NCBI GenBank assembly: GCA_022071955.1
Contig: JAJVIM010000025.1
Span: forward strand, 62,001 to 126,000
DNA: 64,000 nt
Source of the DNA: Anaerolineae bacterium
GTDB taxonomy: Bacteria; Chloroflexota; Anaerolineae; 4572-78; J111
Reading direction: 5' to 3'
Part shown: positions 25,709-33,254 of the stretch, in pieces
Position numbering within the stretch: position 1 is the first letter of the stretch
How the letters are laid out: every line of letters begins with the position of its first letter
Program-made: the position numbers and the translations under genes
Notes under the pieces: model-generated
The model's database searches: none
The model's input: the letters and a program-made list of their open reading frames with translations, nothing else
What the model was told of the DNA's origin: nothing

Positions 25709-26338
25709 ATGAGCGTTGTTGTTTGCTACGGCGATTCTAATACTTGGGGTTACAACCCGGCCACGCAAAACAGGTTTGGCCCCACCGAACGCTGGACCGG
25801 CGTTTTGCGTCAAACATTGGGCCAGGGTTACACAGTCATCGAGGAAGGGCTTAACGGCCGTACCACGGTTTGGGATGACCCCATCGAAGGGTATAAAAAC
25901 GGGATGGCCTATTTACCGCCGTGCCTGGAGTCGCACAAACCGCTTGATTTGGTCATTATTATGTTGGGAACCAACGATTTGAAAATGCGATTCAGTGTGA
26001 CCGCGCACGATATTGCCAAAAGCGCGGGCAAACTGGCCGAAGTGGCCATGCGCAGCGCCACCGGCCCCAACGACGGCCCGCCGCAAGTGTTGTTGATGGC
26101 CCCGCCGCCCATTGCCAAATTGAGCGATTACGAGGAGATGTTCAGCGGCGGCGCGGCGGAAAAGTCGCGCCTGTTTTCCCGCCGCTACCGCGAGATTGCC
26201 GAAGAGTACGGCTGTCACTTTTTAGATACCGCCGAAGTGATTGTTTCCAGCGATCTTGACGGTATCCATTTTGAAGCAGCCGAGCACCGCAAATTGGGCC
26301 AGGCAGTGGCTCAAAAAGTGCGGCAGATTTTGGGCTAA
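25709..26338 (+). CDS. SGNH/GDSL hydrolase family esterase
   Basis: This 209-residue hydrolase has block I VVVCYGDSNTWGY with the catalytic Ser, block II Gly-Asn in EEGLNGRTT, block III in IIMLGTNDLK and the C-terminal Asp-x-x-His in LDGIHFEAAEH. The start is the ATG at 25709 with CAGGGAGA upstream. It lacks a signal peptide and so is cytoplasmic. The sequence resembles the arylesterase-like branch of the family. It is a single-gene unit between the tRNA and a strong terminator. Confidence 0.9.
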   Translation: MSVVVCYGDSNTWGYNPATQNRFGPTERWTGVLRQTLGQGYTVIEEGLNGRTTVWDDPIEGYKNGMAYLPPCLESHKPLDLVIIMLGTNDLKMRFSVTAHDIAKSAGKLAEVAMRSATGPNDGPPQVLLMAPPPIAKLSDYEEMFSGGAAEKSRLFSRRYREIAEEYGCHFLDTAEVIVSSDLDGIHFEAAEHRKLGQAVAQKVRQILG

Positions 26339-26373
26339 AAAAAGGGCGTCCGGGTAAATCGGACTCCCTTTTT
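26339..26373. terminator. Bidirectional terminator
   Basis: AAAAAGGGCGTCCG (26339-26352) pairs with CGGACTCCCTTTTT (26360-26373) with one mismatch. It serves the two convergent genes on either side. Confidence 0.85.
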
Positions 26374-26374
26374 G

Positions 26375-27586
26375 TCAGGCAAATTGCTCGGTGACGGTCA
26401 CCTCGGTGTGGATGTTGCGGCTGGCCAGCTCGCTAAAAAAGCGGGCCGGGTCTACGCCGGTTTCCGGCGGCAGCACGCCCGTGGCCGGCATTTCGCCGGC
26501 CGCCAGCCAGCGCGCCACTACCGCCGGCGGCACCCCCACCACCAGCGTGCCGCCGCTCACCCCAAAATCGGGATGCGGCCAGGCCATTGTATCGACCCGT
26601 ACCGTGAGCGGGCGGTCGTTGTGGTCGGTACCGTCAATGACCGTGGCAATGTCTTTGAAGCCCAGATTTTCGCCTTTTTGGGTGGCGTCGCTGCGCAGCA
26701 GCACCTCGCTCAGCACGTCGCGGGGGCGTACCTGCACGTCGACCAGCTCGCCGCCGGCCAGTTTGCCCTTCACTGTGATCGCCTCTTTATCGCCCAGCCC
26801 CAACCGGGTGAGCGCCTGCAGCCGCCGAAAGGCCGTTTCGCTGTAGCCAAAAAAGCTGATTTTGAAAAAGACTTCCTGCACGCTTTTGCCGGCAAAGCTA
26901 TGGGGCAACGTGGCCGCCTCTGAGTGGAGGGTGTGGTGGGCAATGCGCGTGCCGATGGGCGGCCGAAAGTCGAACGGCTCTTCTTCGGACAGCGGCTCCA
27001 GATCGATGTATTCGCCGTTACGCCAGACCATTGGCCGCAGCGTCATCTCATCCAGAATAGTGGCCAGCGAGTAGGGCCAGGCCAGGCTGTCCCGCGAGTC
27101 GCTGGTAGCGCCGTTGTAGATTTTGATGGAGCGGATGGTTTTGAAGCGCTCGGCCACCAGCGCCGGCTGCACATTGGCAATGCCGGGACAGGAACCCAAC
27201 CCCAAAATGGCGGTTAGCCCTTTGGCTTTAAATTCGGCGTTCAGCTCAAGCTGTTTGCGGGTGGTGTGAAACAAGCCGCCCAAATCCACGTAATGGCAGC
27301 CGGCGTCAAGGCAGGCGTGCATCACATCCAGATTAAAATAGTATTGCACACTGTTGATGACGCAATCAACCTCGCGCAGCAAATTGACCAGCGCCGCCCG
27401 GTCGGTTACATCGATGCCCGCCACCGTGAAGCGGTTATCGCCCGGGGCAGCTTTGGCTATTGTTTCCTGTGCGCCGGCCTGGTTAAGATCGGCTACAATC
27501 ACCTGCGCCACATCGGTGGTTAGAGCCAGATCGCGGGCAATCACCCGCCCGATAATCCCGGCGCCCCCCAGCAAAGCAATTTTCAT
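26375..27586 (-). CDS. Saccharopine dehydrogenase-like NAD(P)-binding oxidoreductase
   Basis: This 403-residue protein starts with the Rossmann motif KIALLGGAGIIGRVIARDLAL, with an Asp in VIVADLN at the end of the second strand. The middle segment CVINSVQYYFNLDVMHACLDAG and HYVDLGG are typical of the saccharopine dehydrogenase/LYS9 family. A catalytic domain of about 250 residues follows. Its role could be amino-acid or polyamine metabolism, and nothing nearby narrows it. The start ATG at 27584-27586 has GGAGCTG upstream. Confidence 0.85.
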   Translation of the reverse strand: MKIALLGGAGIIGRVIARDLALTTDVAQVIVADLNQAGAQETIAKAAPGDNRFTVAGIDVTDRAALVNLLREVDCVINSVQYYFNLDVMHACLDAGCHYVDLGGLFHTTRKQLELNAEFKAKGLTAILGLGSCPGIANVQPALVAERFKTIRSIKIYNGATSDSRDSLAWPYSLATILDEMTLRPMVWRNGEYIDLEPLSEEEPFDFRPPIGTRIAHHTLHSEAATLPHSFAGKSVQEVFFKISFFGYSETAFRRLQALTRLGLGDKEAITVKGKLAGGELVDVQVRPRDVLSEVLLRSDATQKGENLGFKDIATVIDGTDHNDRPLTVRVDTMAWPHPDFGVSGGTLVVGVPPAVVARWLAAGEMPATGVLPPETGVDPARFFSELASRNIHTEVTVTEQFA

Positions 27587-27621
27587 AAATGGACAGCTCC
27601 TTTGAAAAATAGATTTATAAT

Positions 27622-29586
27622 CTACCGGCTCATAATAATTGAGCTTTGGTACACTTCGTCCATTGCTTCCAGCAGGTCACCCAGCCGGTTGGCCTGGGCG
27701 TTGATGTCGGAAGAAAAGCGGCGGGCGCGGGCGCTGTCGATGTCTTTGGCGCCCAGCATTTGCAATTGCGAGTAGATGGCTCCAATCGCGGCCAGCGTTT
27801 CATCAAAATCCAGCTCGGTGCGGCGAATCAGTGTGACCAGCTCGTTGAGTTGTTTCTGATGGGTTTTGTGGCTGGCCAGCGCTTCGGAGATTTCGGCTTT
27901 GACGGCCGGGTTAGATTCGGCGGGCAGTTGCGACTCCAGCCGGCTAATGGCGGCCGGCACCTCAACCAAATCACGCTGAATGAGCGAGTTCGACTCAAAG
28001 TTTTGCACCCGGATGGCCAGTTGCCGCAGCCGGTTTTCCCACCGGATCAGATCGGCATTGAGGCTGGCCAGTTGGTCGGCGTAGGGCGCGGCCTGTTTGC
28101 CTTTGATGAGTTTTTCCATGTGTTTGCGGTAATCAACGGCGTGTTGCAGCTTTTGCTCAATGATCGCGCTGCGACTGCTGGCCGCCGCCGGCTGCGAAGC
28201 CAGCCTGGCTTTGGCCGTTTCTGCGCGGCCGCGACGCCAATCGTAGCCGTAGACCAGCAGGCCAAACAGGGCCAAAAAACCACCCGGCGCAAAGCAGATG
28301 GCAATACTCAGGCTCAGGTTTTCCAAAATTGTGTTGTCGCCCGGCTCAAGCGCGGCAAAACCGCCCCAGCCCAACAGGTTAACCCCGGCAAACCAGGCGG
28401 CAATGCCCGCCGCCAGCCACGCCGAGGCCGGCCGGCTGCGGTTGCGCTGCCACACCATCAGCGCGCTGGTTAAAGCCGCAAAGGCCAGCCCCATGCAGGC
28501 CGGGGCCAGAGCAATGTTCAATTCGCCGGCATCATTTGAGGTGAAAGAAAGAAAAATACCGCTGACGCCACACAAGGCAGTTACCCCCAGCAGCGTGATT
28601 ATCCCCACTTCAATCGGGCTGAGTTTGCCGGATTTGGCCGGCGGCTCAACACTGACCGGCGGCGGTTCTGCCGGTTTGGGCGGCGGCTGGTTCAGGTCGA
28701 TGGGGGTGTGGGTGGGCGCTACGCCGCTGCGCCCCGGAAAGGTAAATTTGGCCGATTGCTGTTCAAACGCCGCCCGCAGCGCCCGGGCAAACTCTCCGGC
28801 AGAAGCGTACCGTTCGTTGGGGTTGATGGCCAGACATTTGTACAGCACCGCTTCAACCGGGCCCGGGATGTTGGGGTTGAGTTTGCGCGGCGGCGGCAGC
28901 GGTTCGGTGATCCGTTTGGCCACGGTGCCGATAGGCGTTTCGGCTTTGTGCGGCACCTGCCCGGTGAGCATTTCAAACAGCATAATCCCCAGCGAATAAA
29001 TATCGGTGCGCTGGTCAACTTTATCGCCTTTGGCCTGCTCCGGCGACATGTAGGCCGGTGTGCCCACGCCAATGCCTGTGCCGGTTAAATCTGAAGTGGA
29101 CTGGATCATTTTGGCCAGCCCAAAATCGCTGAGCAGCACCCAGTCGCCGTCCATTAAAATATTGCTGGGTTTAATATCACGGTGGATGATACCGGCCTGA
29201 TGCGCGTGATCCAGCGCGCCGGCAATTTGCTCGGTCAGTTGAATGATTTTCTGCGCGGTCAGTGGTTCGCTCATTGCATCGGCCAGGGTGCGGGCGTTGG
29301 GGATGTAACGCATGGCAATGTAACTGTAGCCCCGGTCCTGGCCGGTATCGTATACCGGCAAAATGTTGGGGTGATGTAAATTGCCAATGGCCTGCGCCTC
29401 GCGTTGAAAGCGTTCGGTAAAACCGGGCCGGCTGCCCACCTCGGGCAGCAGTACTTTAAGGGCCACATCGCGGTTGAGGCCGGGCTGCAGGCTTAAAAAC
29501 ACCGATGCCATTCCGCCCTGCCCCAAAAGCTTGATAATTTTGTATGGCCCTATTGCCTGGCCAACCAGTGAATTCAGTTCAGACAT
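27622..29586 (-). CDS. Membrane-anchored Ser/Thr protein kinase (Hanks type)
   Basis: This 654-residue protein has an N-terminal kinase domain (about 14-275): Gly loop LGQGGMASVF, the ATP lysine in VALKVLL, catalytic loop HRDIKPSN, DFG, and GTPAYMSPEQ in the activation segment. A Pro-rich linker precedes four hydrophobic segments between about 325 and 455. The C-terminal 190 residues are predicted coiled coil with many charged helices. Most bacterial PknB-like kinases have one membrane segment, so the four-helix anchor plus cytoplasmic coiled coil is a different layout. It is divergent from nothing obvious and probably monocistronic. Confidence 0.92.
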   Translation of the reverse strand: MSELNSLVGQAIGPYKIIKLLGQGGMASVFLSLQPGLNRDVALKVLLPEVGSRPGFTERFQREAQAIGNLHHPNILPVYDTGQDRGYSYIAMRYIPNARTLADAMSEPLTAQKIIQLTEQIAGALDHAHQAGIIHRDIKPSNILMDGDWVLLSDFGLAKMIQSTSDLTGTGIGVGTPAYMSPEQAKGDKVDQRTDIYSLGIMLFEMLTGQVPHKAETPIGTVAKRITEPLPPPRKLNPNIPGPVEAVLYKCLAINPNERYASAGEFARALRAAFEQQSAKFTFPGRSGVAPTHTPIDLNQPPPKPAEPPPVSVEPPAKSGKLSPIEVGIITLLGVTALCGVSGIFLSFTSNDAGELNIALAPACMGLAFAALTSALMVWQRNRSRPASAWLAAGIAAWFAGVNLLGWGGFAALEPGDNTILENLSLSIAICFAPGGFLALFGLLVYGYDWRRGRAETAKARLASQPAAASSRSAIIEQKLQHAVDYRKHMEKLIKGKQAAPYADQLASLNADLIRWENRLRQLAIRVQNFESNSLIQRDLVEVPAAISRLESQLPAESNPAVKAEISEALASHKTHQKQLNELVTLIRRTELDFDETLAAIGAIYSQLQMLGAKDIDSARARRFSSDINAQANRLGDLLEAMDEVYQSSIIMSR

Positions 29587-29700
29587 GCAACCTGCTCCCC
29601 GTTTGTCTCCATTTTACATCAATTTTCAGAGTCTATCCATCCCATAATGCCAGGTCAAACAGGGTGTATTTTGATAAAGTTTGGCTTTGGTATTAAAATA

Positions 29701-29731
29701 AAAAAGGAAGTTGTGCAACTTCCTTTTTTTT
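29701..29731. terminator. Bidirectional terminator
   Basis: AAAAAGGAAGTTG (29701-29713) and CAACTTCCTTTTT (29716-29728) form a 13-bp perfect stem with a two-base loop and T-run. It follows the coiled-coil gene on the minus strand. Confidence 0.8.
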
Positions 29732-29770
29732 GTGCCAACTGACGGCAGTTAAATTTGGTGATTTGACCGG

Positions 29771-30094
29771 TTACGAAATTTTGAAATGACCGCTTCCGGT
29801 TTTGTTCCACCGGCCAGACTTGGTTTTATTTTCGAGAGCGGCTAATCTGCGGTTCAGTTCTTCTACCTGGGCCTTTAGCGACTCTATTTCCTGTGCCGGG
29901 TTTTGGGTTGACTCATCCGGGTTGGCCGTGGTTTCCTTTGGCAACATCTGGCGAACCGACTCGGCAAATTTTGCCTGCATAAGTTGGATTTGCTCAATAT
30001 TCTGCTGCATCACTCGGAGCATCAGTTCGGCGTACGAGTTGGAAAATTCGTTAAAAGTGTCAAGGTTGGGTTGAGAGACATCGGGGGAATGCAT
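29771..30094 (-). CDS. Small coiled-coil protein, phasin-like in appearance
   Basis: This 107-residue protein has a start set at the ATG 30092-30094, with AAAGGAGA upstream; a longer reading extends further but lacks a ribosome-binding site. The N-half is an amphipathic helix (FNEFSNSYAELMLRVMQQ, then NIEQIQLMQAKFAES) like those of phasins or PHA-synthase-associated proteins. The C-part has a heptad coiled coil (EIESLKAQVEELNRRLAALE) and a basic Gly/Lys tail. No PHA synthase is visible here, so the role is open. Confidence 0.7.
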   Translation of the reverse strand: MHSPDVSQPNLDTFNEFSNSYAELMLRVMQQNIEQIQLMQAKFAESVRQMLPKETTANPDESTQNPAQEIESLKAQVEELNRRLAALENKTKSGRWNKTGSGHFKIS

Positions 30095-30586
30095 ATAAAA
30101 ATCTCCTTTGATTTGTGCATTAAATAACGAGAAATTGGAATTTTTTCGAACCTTCATTAAAATTGGCCAAATTCTCATTATGGCACACTGATTATACAAC
30201 AATTATTAATAAAATACAGCAAACTTGCTATAAAGAATTCTTATATTGCCACAAGCTTAAATTATTGACTTGATTTGACCACCGCGTTGTTCTATCGCCT
30301 TACCTCCACGCTCAATCAGGTAAGAGCCATTTTACCTGAGAACACCAGTCCCTGCTGCACCGATAGTTTACACAAAAAAAGTTGCAGCTCAGTTACAAAC
30401 GCCTGGGGTAAGCAAATAAATGTCAGCTTATATTTACAAGTGACCGGCACTTTAACTTTCCGGTGAACCGCATTTTTGGGTGCGACTTCAAACAGCGATA
30501 AGCGCCGGCCACTTTTACACTCATTTTGGTTAAATTTGTTGCTTTTGCCTTTGGCAAAGCAATAGTTGTTGAAAGAAAGGATCACA
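30095..30586. other. Intergenic region between divergent genes
   Basis: This 492-bp AT-rich region carries upstream sequences for the coiled-coil gene (left) and mutA (right). Visible structure: a hairpin AGGTAA/TTACCT at 30319-30338 and an imperfect CCGG-based stem near 30450-30475. No convincing cobalamin riboswitch was seen although mutA is B12-dependent. Confidence 0.5.
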
Positions 30587-32752
30587 ATGGCTTTTGAAAC
30601 AAATTCTACTCCACCTTCCAACAGCTCGCGCCTCCTGCTAGAAGAGTTTACGCCGCCTACGCTCGAGGAGTGGCAGGCCGAGGCCGAACGCTCGTTGAAA
30701 GGCCGTCCCCTTGAAAAGTTAATCACCAAAACTTACGAAGGCATCGACGTGCAGCCGATGTATCGCCGGGCAGACGCCGCTGATCTGCCCTACCTCAACT
30801 CGCTGCCCGGCTTTGCCCCCTACCTGCGCGGCAGCGCTGCCGCCGGCTACACCACCGCCCCCTGGCTCATTAGTCAGGAAATCCCCTACAGCACCGCCGC
30901 CGATTTTAACAGCGCCCTGCGCTACGATATGGAACGCGGCCAAACCGCCGTTCACCTGCCGCTGGATCAGGCCAGCCAGCTTGGCCACGACCCGGACGAA
31001 GCTTTGCCCGGCAGTGTTGGGGCCGATGGCGTTTCCATCGCCACGGTTGATGATCTGGCCGCCGCGCTGGAAGGCATCGATCTGGAACAGACGCCGCTCT
31101 TTTTTGGGGCCACCTCTGCCGCCGTACCGACTGCCGCGCTGTTGTTTGCGCTGGTCAAACGGCAGGGCCGCGATACCGCCAACCTGCGCGGCAGCCTGGA
31201 AATGGACCCGCTGGGCACTTTGGCCCGCACCGGCCAACTGCCCCGCTCGGTGGCCGGCGCGTACAACGTCATGGCCCACCTGTTGCGCTGGTCGTTGCTC
31301 AACGCGCCCCACTTTTTGGTGGTCACCGTGCACGGCCAGCCCTACGCCGATGCCGGCGCCAGCGCCGTGCAGGAATTGGCCTTTGTGCTGGCCACCGCCA
31401 CAGAATACCTGCGCCAGATGATCGAGCGCGGCCTGTCGGTCAACGATGTTGCCCCCCGGCTGCGCTTTTCTTTGTCTGTGGGCGGCAACTATTTTATGGA
31501 AGTGGCCAAACTCCGCGCTGCCCGTTTGGTGTGGGCCAAAGTGGTTAAAGCCTTTGGCGGTAGCGACGATGCCCAAAAATTAACGCTGCACGCGCGCACG
31601 GCCGCCGGTAACAAAACCGTGTACGATCCGTGGGTGAACATGCTGCGCGTTACCACCGAAGCCTTTGCCGGGGCCGTGGCCGGCGTCGATAGTCTGCACA
31701 CCGGCCATTTTGACGAGGCCATTGGCCAGCCCGATGAATTTTCGCGACGGATTGCCCGCAACACCCAAATCATTCTGCAAAATGAAGCGCACCTGAGCAA
31801 AGTGGTCGATCCGGCCGGCGGCGCGTACACCGTGGAAAAACTGACCGATGACGTGGCTCGCCGGGCCTGGACGCTCTTCCAGCAGGTGGAGCAGCAGGGC
31901 GGCATGGCCGCCGCGTTGAGCGCCGGTTTCCCGCAGGGACAGGTAGCGCAGGTGGCCGCGGCTCGCACCAAAAATCTGGCCACCCGCAAAGATGTGCTGG
32001 TAGGCACCAACCGCTACCCCAACCTGATTGAAACTGTGCCGCCGGCCCGCCACCCCGATCACGCCGCGCTGCACCAAACTCGTAGCCAGGCCATTGCCGA
32101 ATACCGCACCGGGTTGAGCAACGAGCAAAACACCGCTGTGTTGGCCGCGCTGGCCCGCGTGCTGGACGCCAAAGACGAGGCCGTGCTGGCCGCCGCCATC
32201 GACGCGGCGCTGGCCGGGGCCACGCTCGGCGAACTGGCCCGCACCCTGCGCCACGGCGACGAAACCGTCACCAGCGTCACCCCGCTGGCGCTCTATCGCG
32301 CCGCCGCTCCGTTTGAGGCCCTGCGCGATTTTGCCGAAGATTACGCCACCGAGCACGGCCATCGCCCGCGGGTGTTTTTGGCCAATCTGGGGCCGATTCC
32401 GCAGCACAAAGCCCGCGCCGATTTTGCCACCGACTTTTTCCAGGTAGGTGGTTTTGAAGTGCTGAACAACAACGGCTTCGCTGCGCCGGACGCCGCCGCG
32501 CAGGCCGCGCTCGATAGCGGCGCGCCGATTGTGGTGATTTGCAGCACCGATGACGATTACCCGCAGGCTGTCCCGCCTATTTGCCGGCAGGTTAAAGCGG
32601 CCAACCCGGATGTCACCGTGGTGTTGGCCGGCTACCCCGCCGATCAGATTGAAGCCCACAAAGCCGCCGGCGTCAATGAATTTATTCACGTCCGGGCGGA
32701 TGTGGTTGATGTTTTGGGCAGGTTGCAGGGGAAGTTGGTAACTGAGGATTAG
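30587..32752 (+). CDS. mutA: Methylmalonyl-CoA mutase, small (beta) subunit
   Basis: This 721-residue subunit belongs to the heterodimeric B12-dependent mutase interconverting succinyl-CoA and methylmalonyl-CoA. The TIM-barrel domain begins after residue 30 (GFAPYLRGSAAAGYTTAPW), and the family segments PHFLVVTVHGQPYAD and ISLxxLHTGHFDEA-type repeats are present. The C-terminal B12-like domain lacks the DxHxxG cobalt-ligand motif: the corresponding place reads LGPIPQHKARADF, as expected for the non-catalytic subunit. The start ATG 30587 has AAAGGATC upstream. The large subunit follows after an inserted small gene. Confidence 0.93.
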   Translation: MAFETNSTPPSNSSRLLLEEFTPPTLEEWQAEAERSLKGRPLEKLITKTYEGIDVQPMYRRADAADLPYLNSLPGFAPYLRGSAAAGYTTAPWLISQEIPYSTAADFNSALRYDMERGQTAVHLPLDQASQLGHDPDEALPGSVGADGVSIATVDDLAAALEGIDLEQTPLFFGATSAAVPTAALLFALVKRQGRDTANLRGSLEMDPLGTLARTGQLPRSVAGAYNVMAHLLRWSLLNAPHFLVVTVHGQPYADAGASAVQELAFVLATATEYLRQMIERGLSVNDVAPRLRFSLSVGGNYFMEVAKLRAARLVWAKVVKAFGGSDDAQKLTLHARTAAGNKTVYDPWVNMLRVTTEAFAGAVAGVDSLHTGHFDEAIGQPDEFSRRIARNTQIILQNEAHLSKVVDPAGGAYTVEKLTDDVARRAWTLFQQVEQQGGMAAALSAGFPQGQVAQVAAARTKNLATRKDVLVGTNRYPNLIETVPPARHPDHAALHQTRSQAIAEYRTGLSNEQNTAVLAALARVLDAKDEAVLAAAIDAALAGATLGELARTLRHGDETVTSVTPLALYRAAAPFEALRDFAEDYATEHGHRPRVFLANLGPIPQHKARADFATDFFQVGGFEVLNNNGFAAPDAAAQAALDSGAPIVVICSTDDDYPQAVPPICRQVKAANPDVTVVLAGYPADQIEAHKAAGVNEFIHVRADVVDVLGRLQGKLVTED

Positions 32753-32780
32753 GAGTCAGGAATTAGGAGTTGGGAATTAG
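32746..32780. repeat. Left arm of inverted repeat around the four-helix-bundle gene
   Basis: Reads as nested copies of GGAATTAGGAGT; the segment 32759-32780 is an imperfect reverse complement of 33210-33238. It begins at the mutA stop codon. Confidence 0.7.
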
Positions 32781-32818
32781 AAAAAACTCAACTTTTATAC
32801 CTGACGACACTCACGGCT

Positions 32819-33178
32819 ATGAATTCGTACAAAGAGCTAAAAGTGTGGCAAAAAGCGGTTAATCTGGTGACAGGGATTTACCGGTTAACGGTTAAGTTTC
32901 CCAAAGAAGAACAATATGGGCTGGTTTCGCAGCTCAGACGGTCGGCAGTTTCAGTCCCGTCAAATGTTGCCGAAGGCTGGGGCCGGGGGAACACCCGAGA
33001 ATATATCCGTTTTTTGACCATTGCCCGTGGCTCGTTGATGGAATTGGAAACGCAACTCATCATTTCTGAAAAATTGGGGTTTCTGTCACTTGACTCGCAC
33101 AAGTTGCTGCTGGCCCAAATCGATGAAATTGGGCGCATGCTCAACAGCCTGATTACAAGCTTGAAAAATAAGGTTTAG
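32819..33178 (+). CDS. Four-helix bundle protein (23S rRNA intervening-sequence/S23 family)
   Basis: This 119-residue protein matches the family originally described from intervening sequences in 23S rRNA genes: NSYKELKVWQKAVNLV, FPKEEQYGLVSQLRRSAVSVP and NVAEGWGRG, then GSLMELETQLIISEKLG. The family forms a pentameric four-helix bundle of uncertain function and often appears as isolated, mobile-looking insertions. Here it lies between the two mutase subunit genes and is bounded by inverted repeats, which supports insertion as a unit. Confidence 0.9.
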   Translation: MNSYKELKVWQKAVNLVTGIYRLTVKFPKEEQYGLVSQLRRSAVSVPSNVAEGWGRGNTREYIRFLTIARGSLMELETQLIISEKLGFLSLDSHKLLLAQIDEIGRMLNSLITSLKNKV

Positions 33179-33209
33179 GAATTCGGAAACCGGAAGTCGG
33201 GTAATACCC

Positions 33210-33238
33210 CTAATTCCCAATTCCTAACTCCTAATTCC
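33210..33238. repeat. Right arm of inverted repeat around the four-helix-bundle gene
   Basis: Reads CTAATTCCCAATTCC then TAACTCCTAATTCC, the reverse complement of the left arm with small differences. It ends 16 bases before the mutB start. Confidence 0.7.
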
Positions 33239-33254
33239 TTTACCGGAGGATTAA

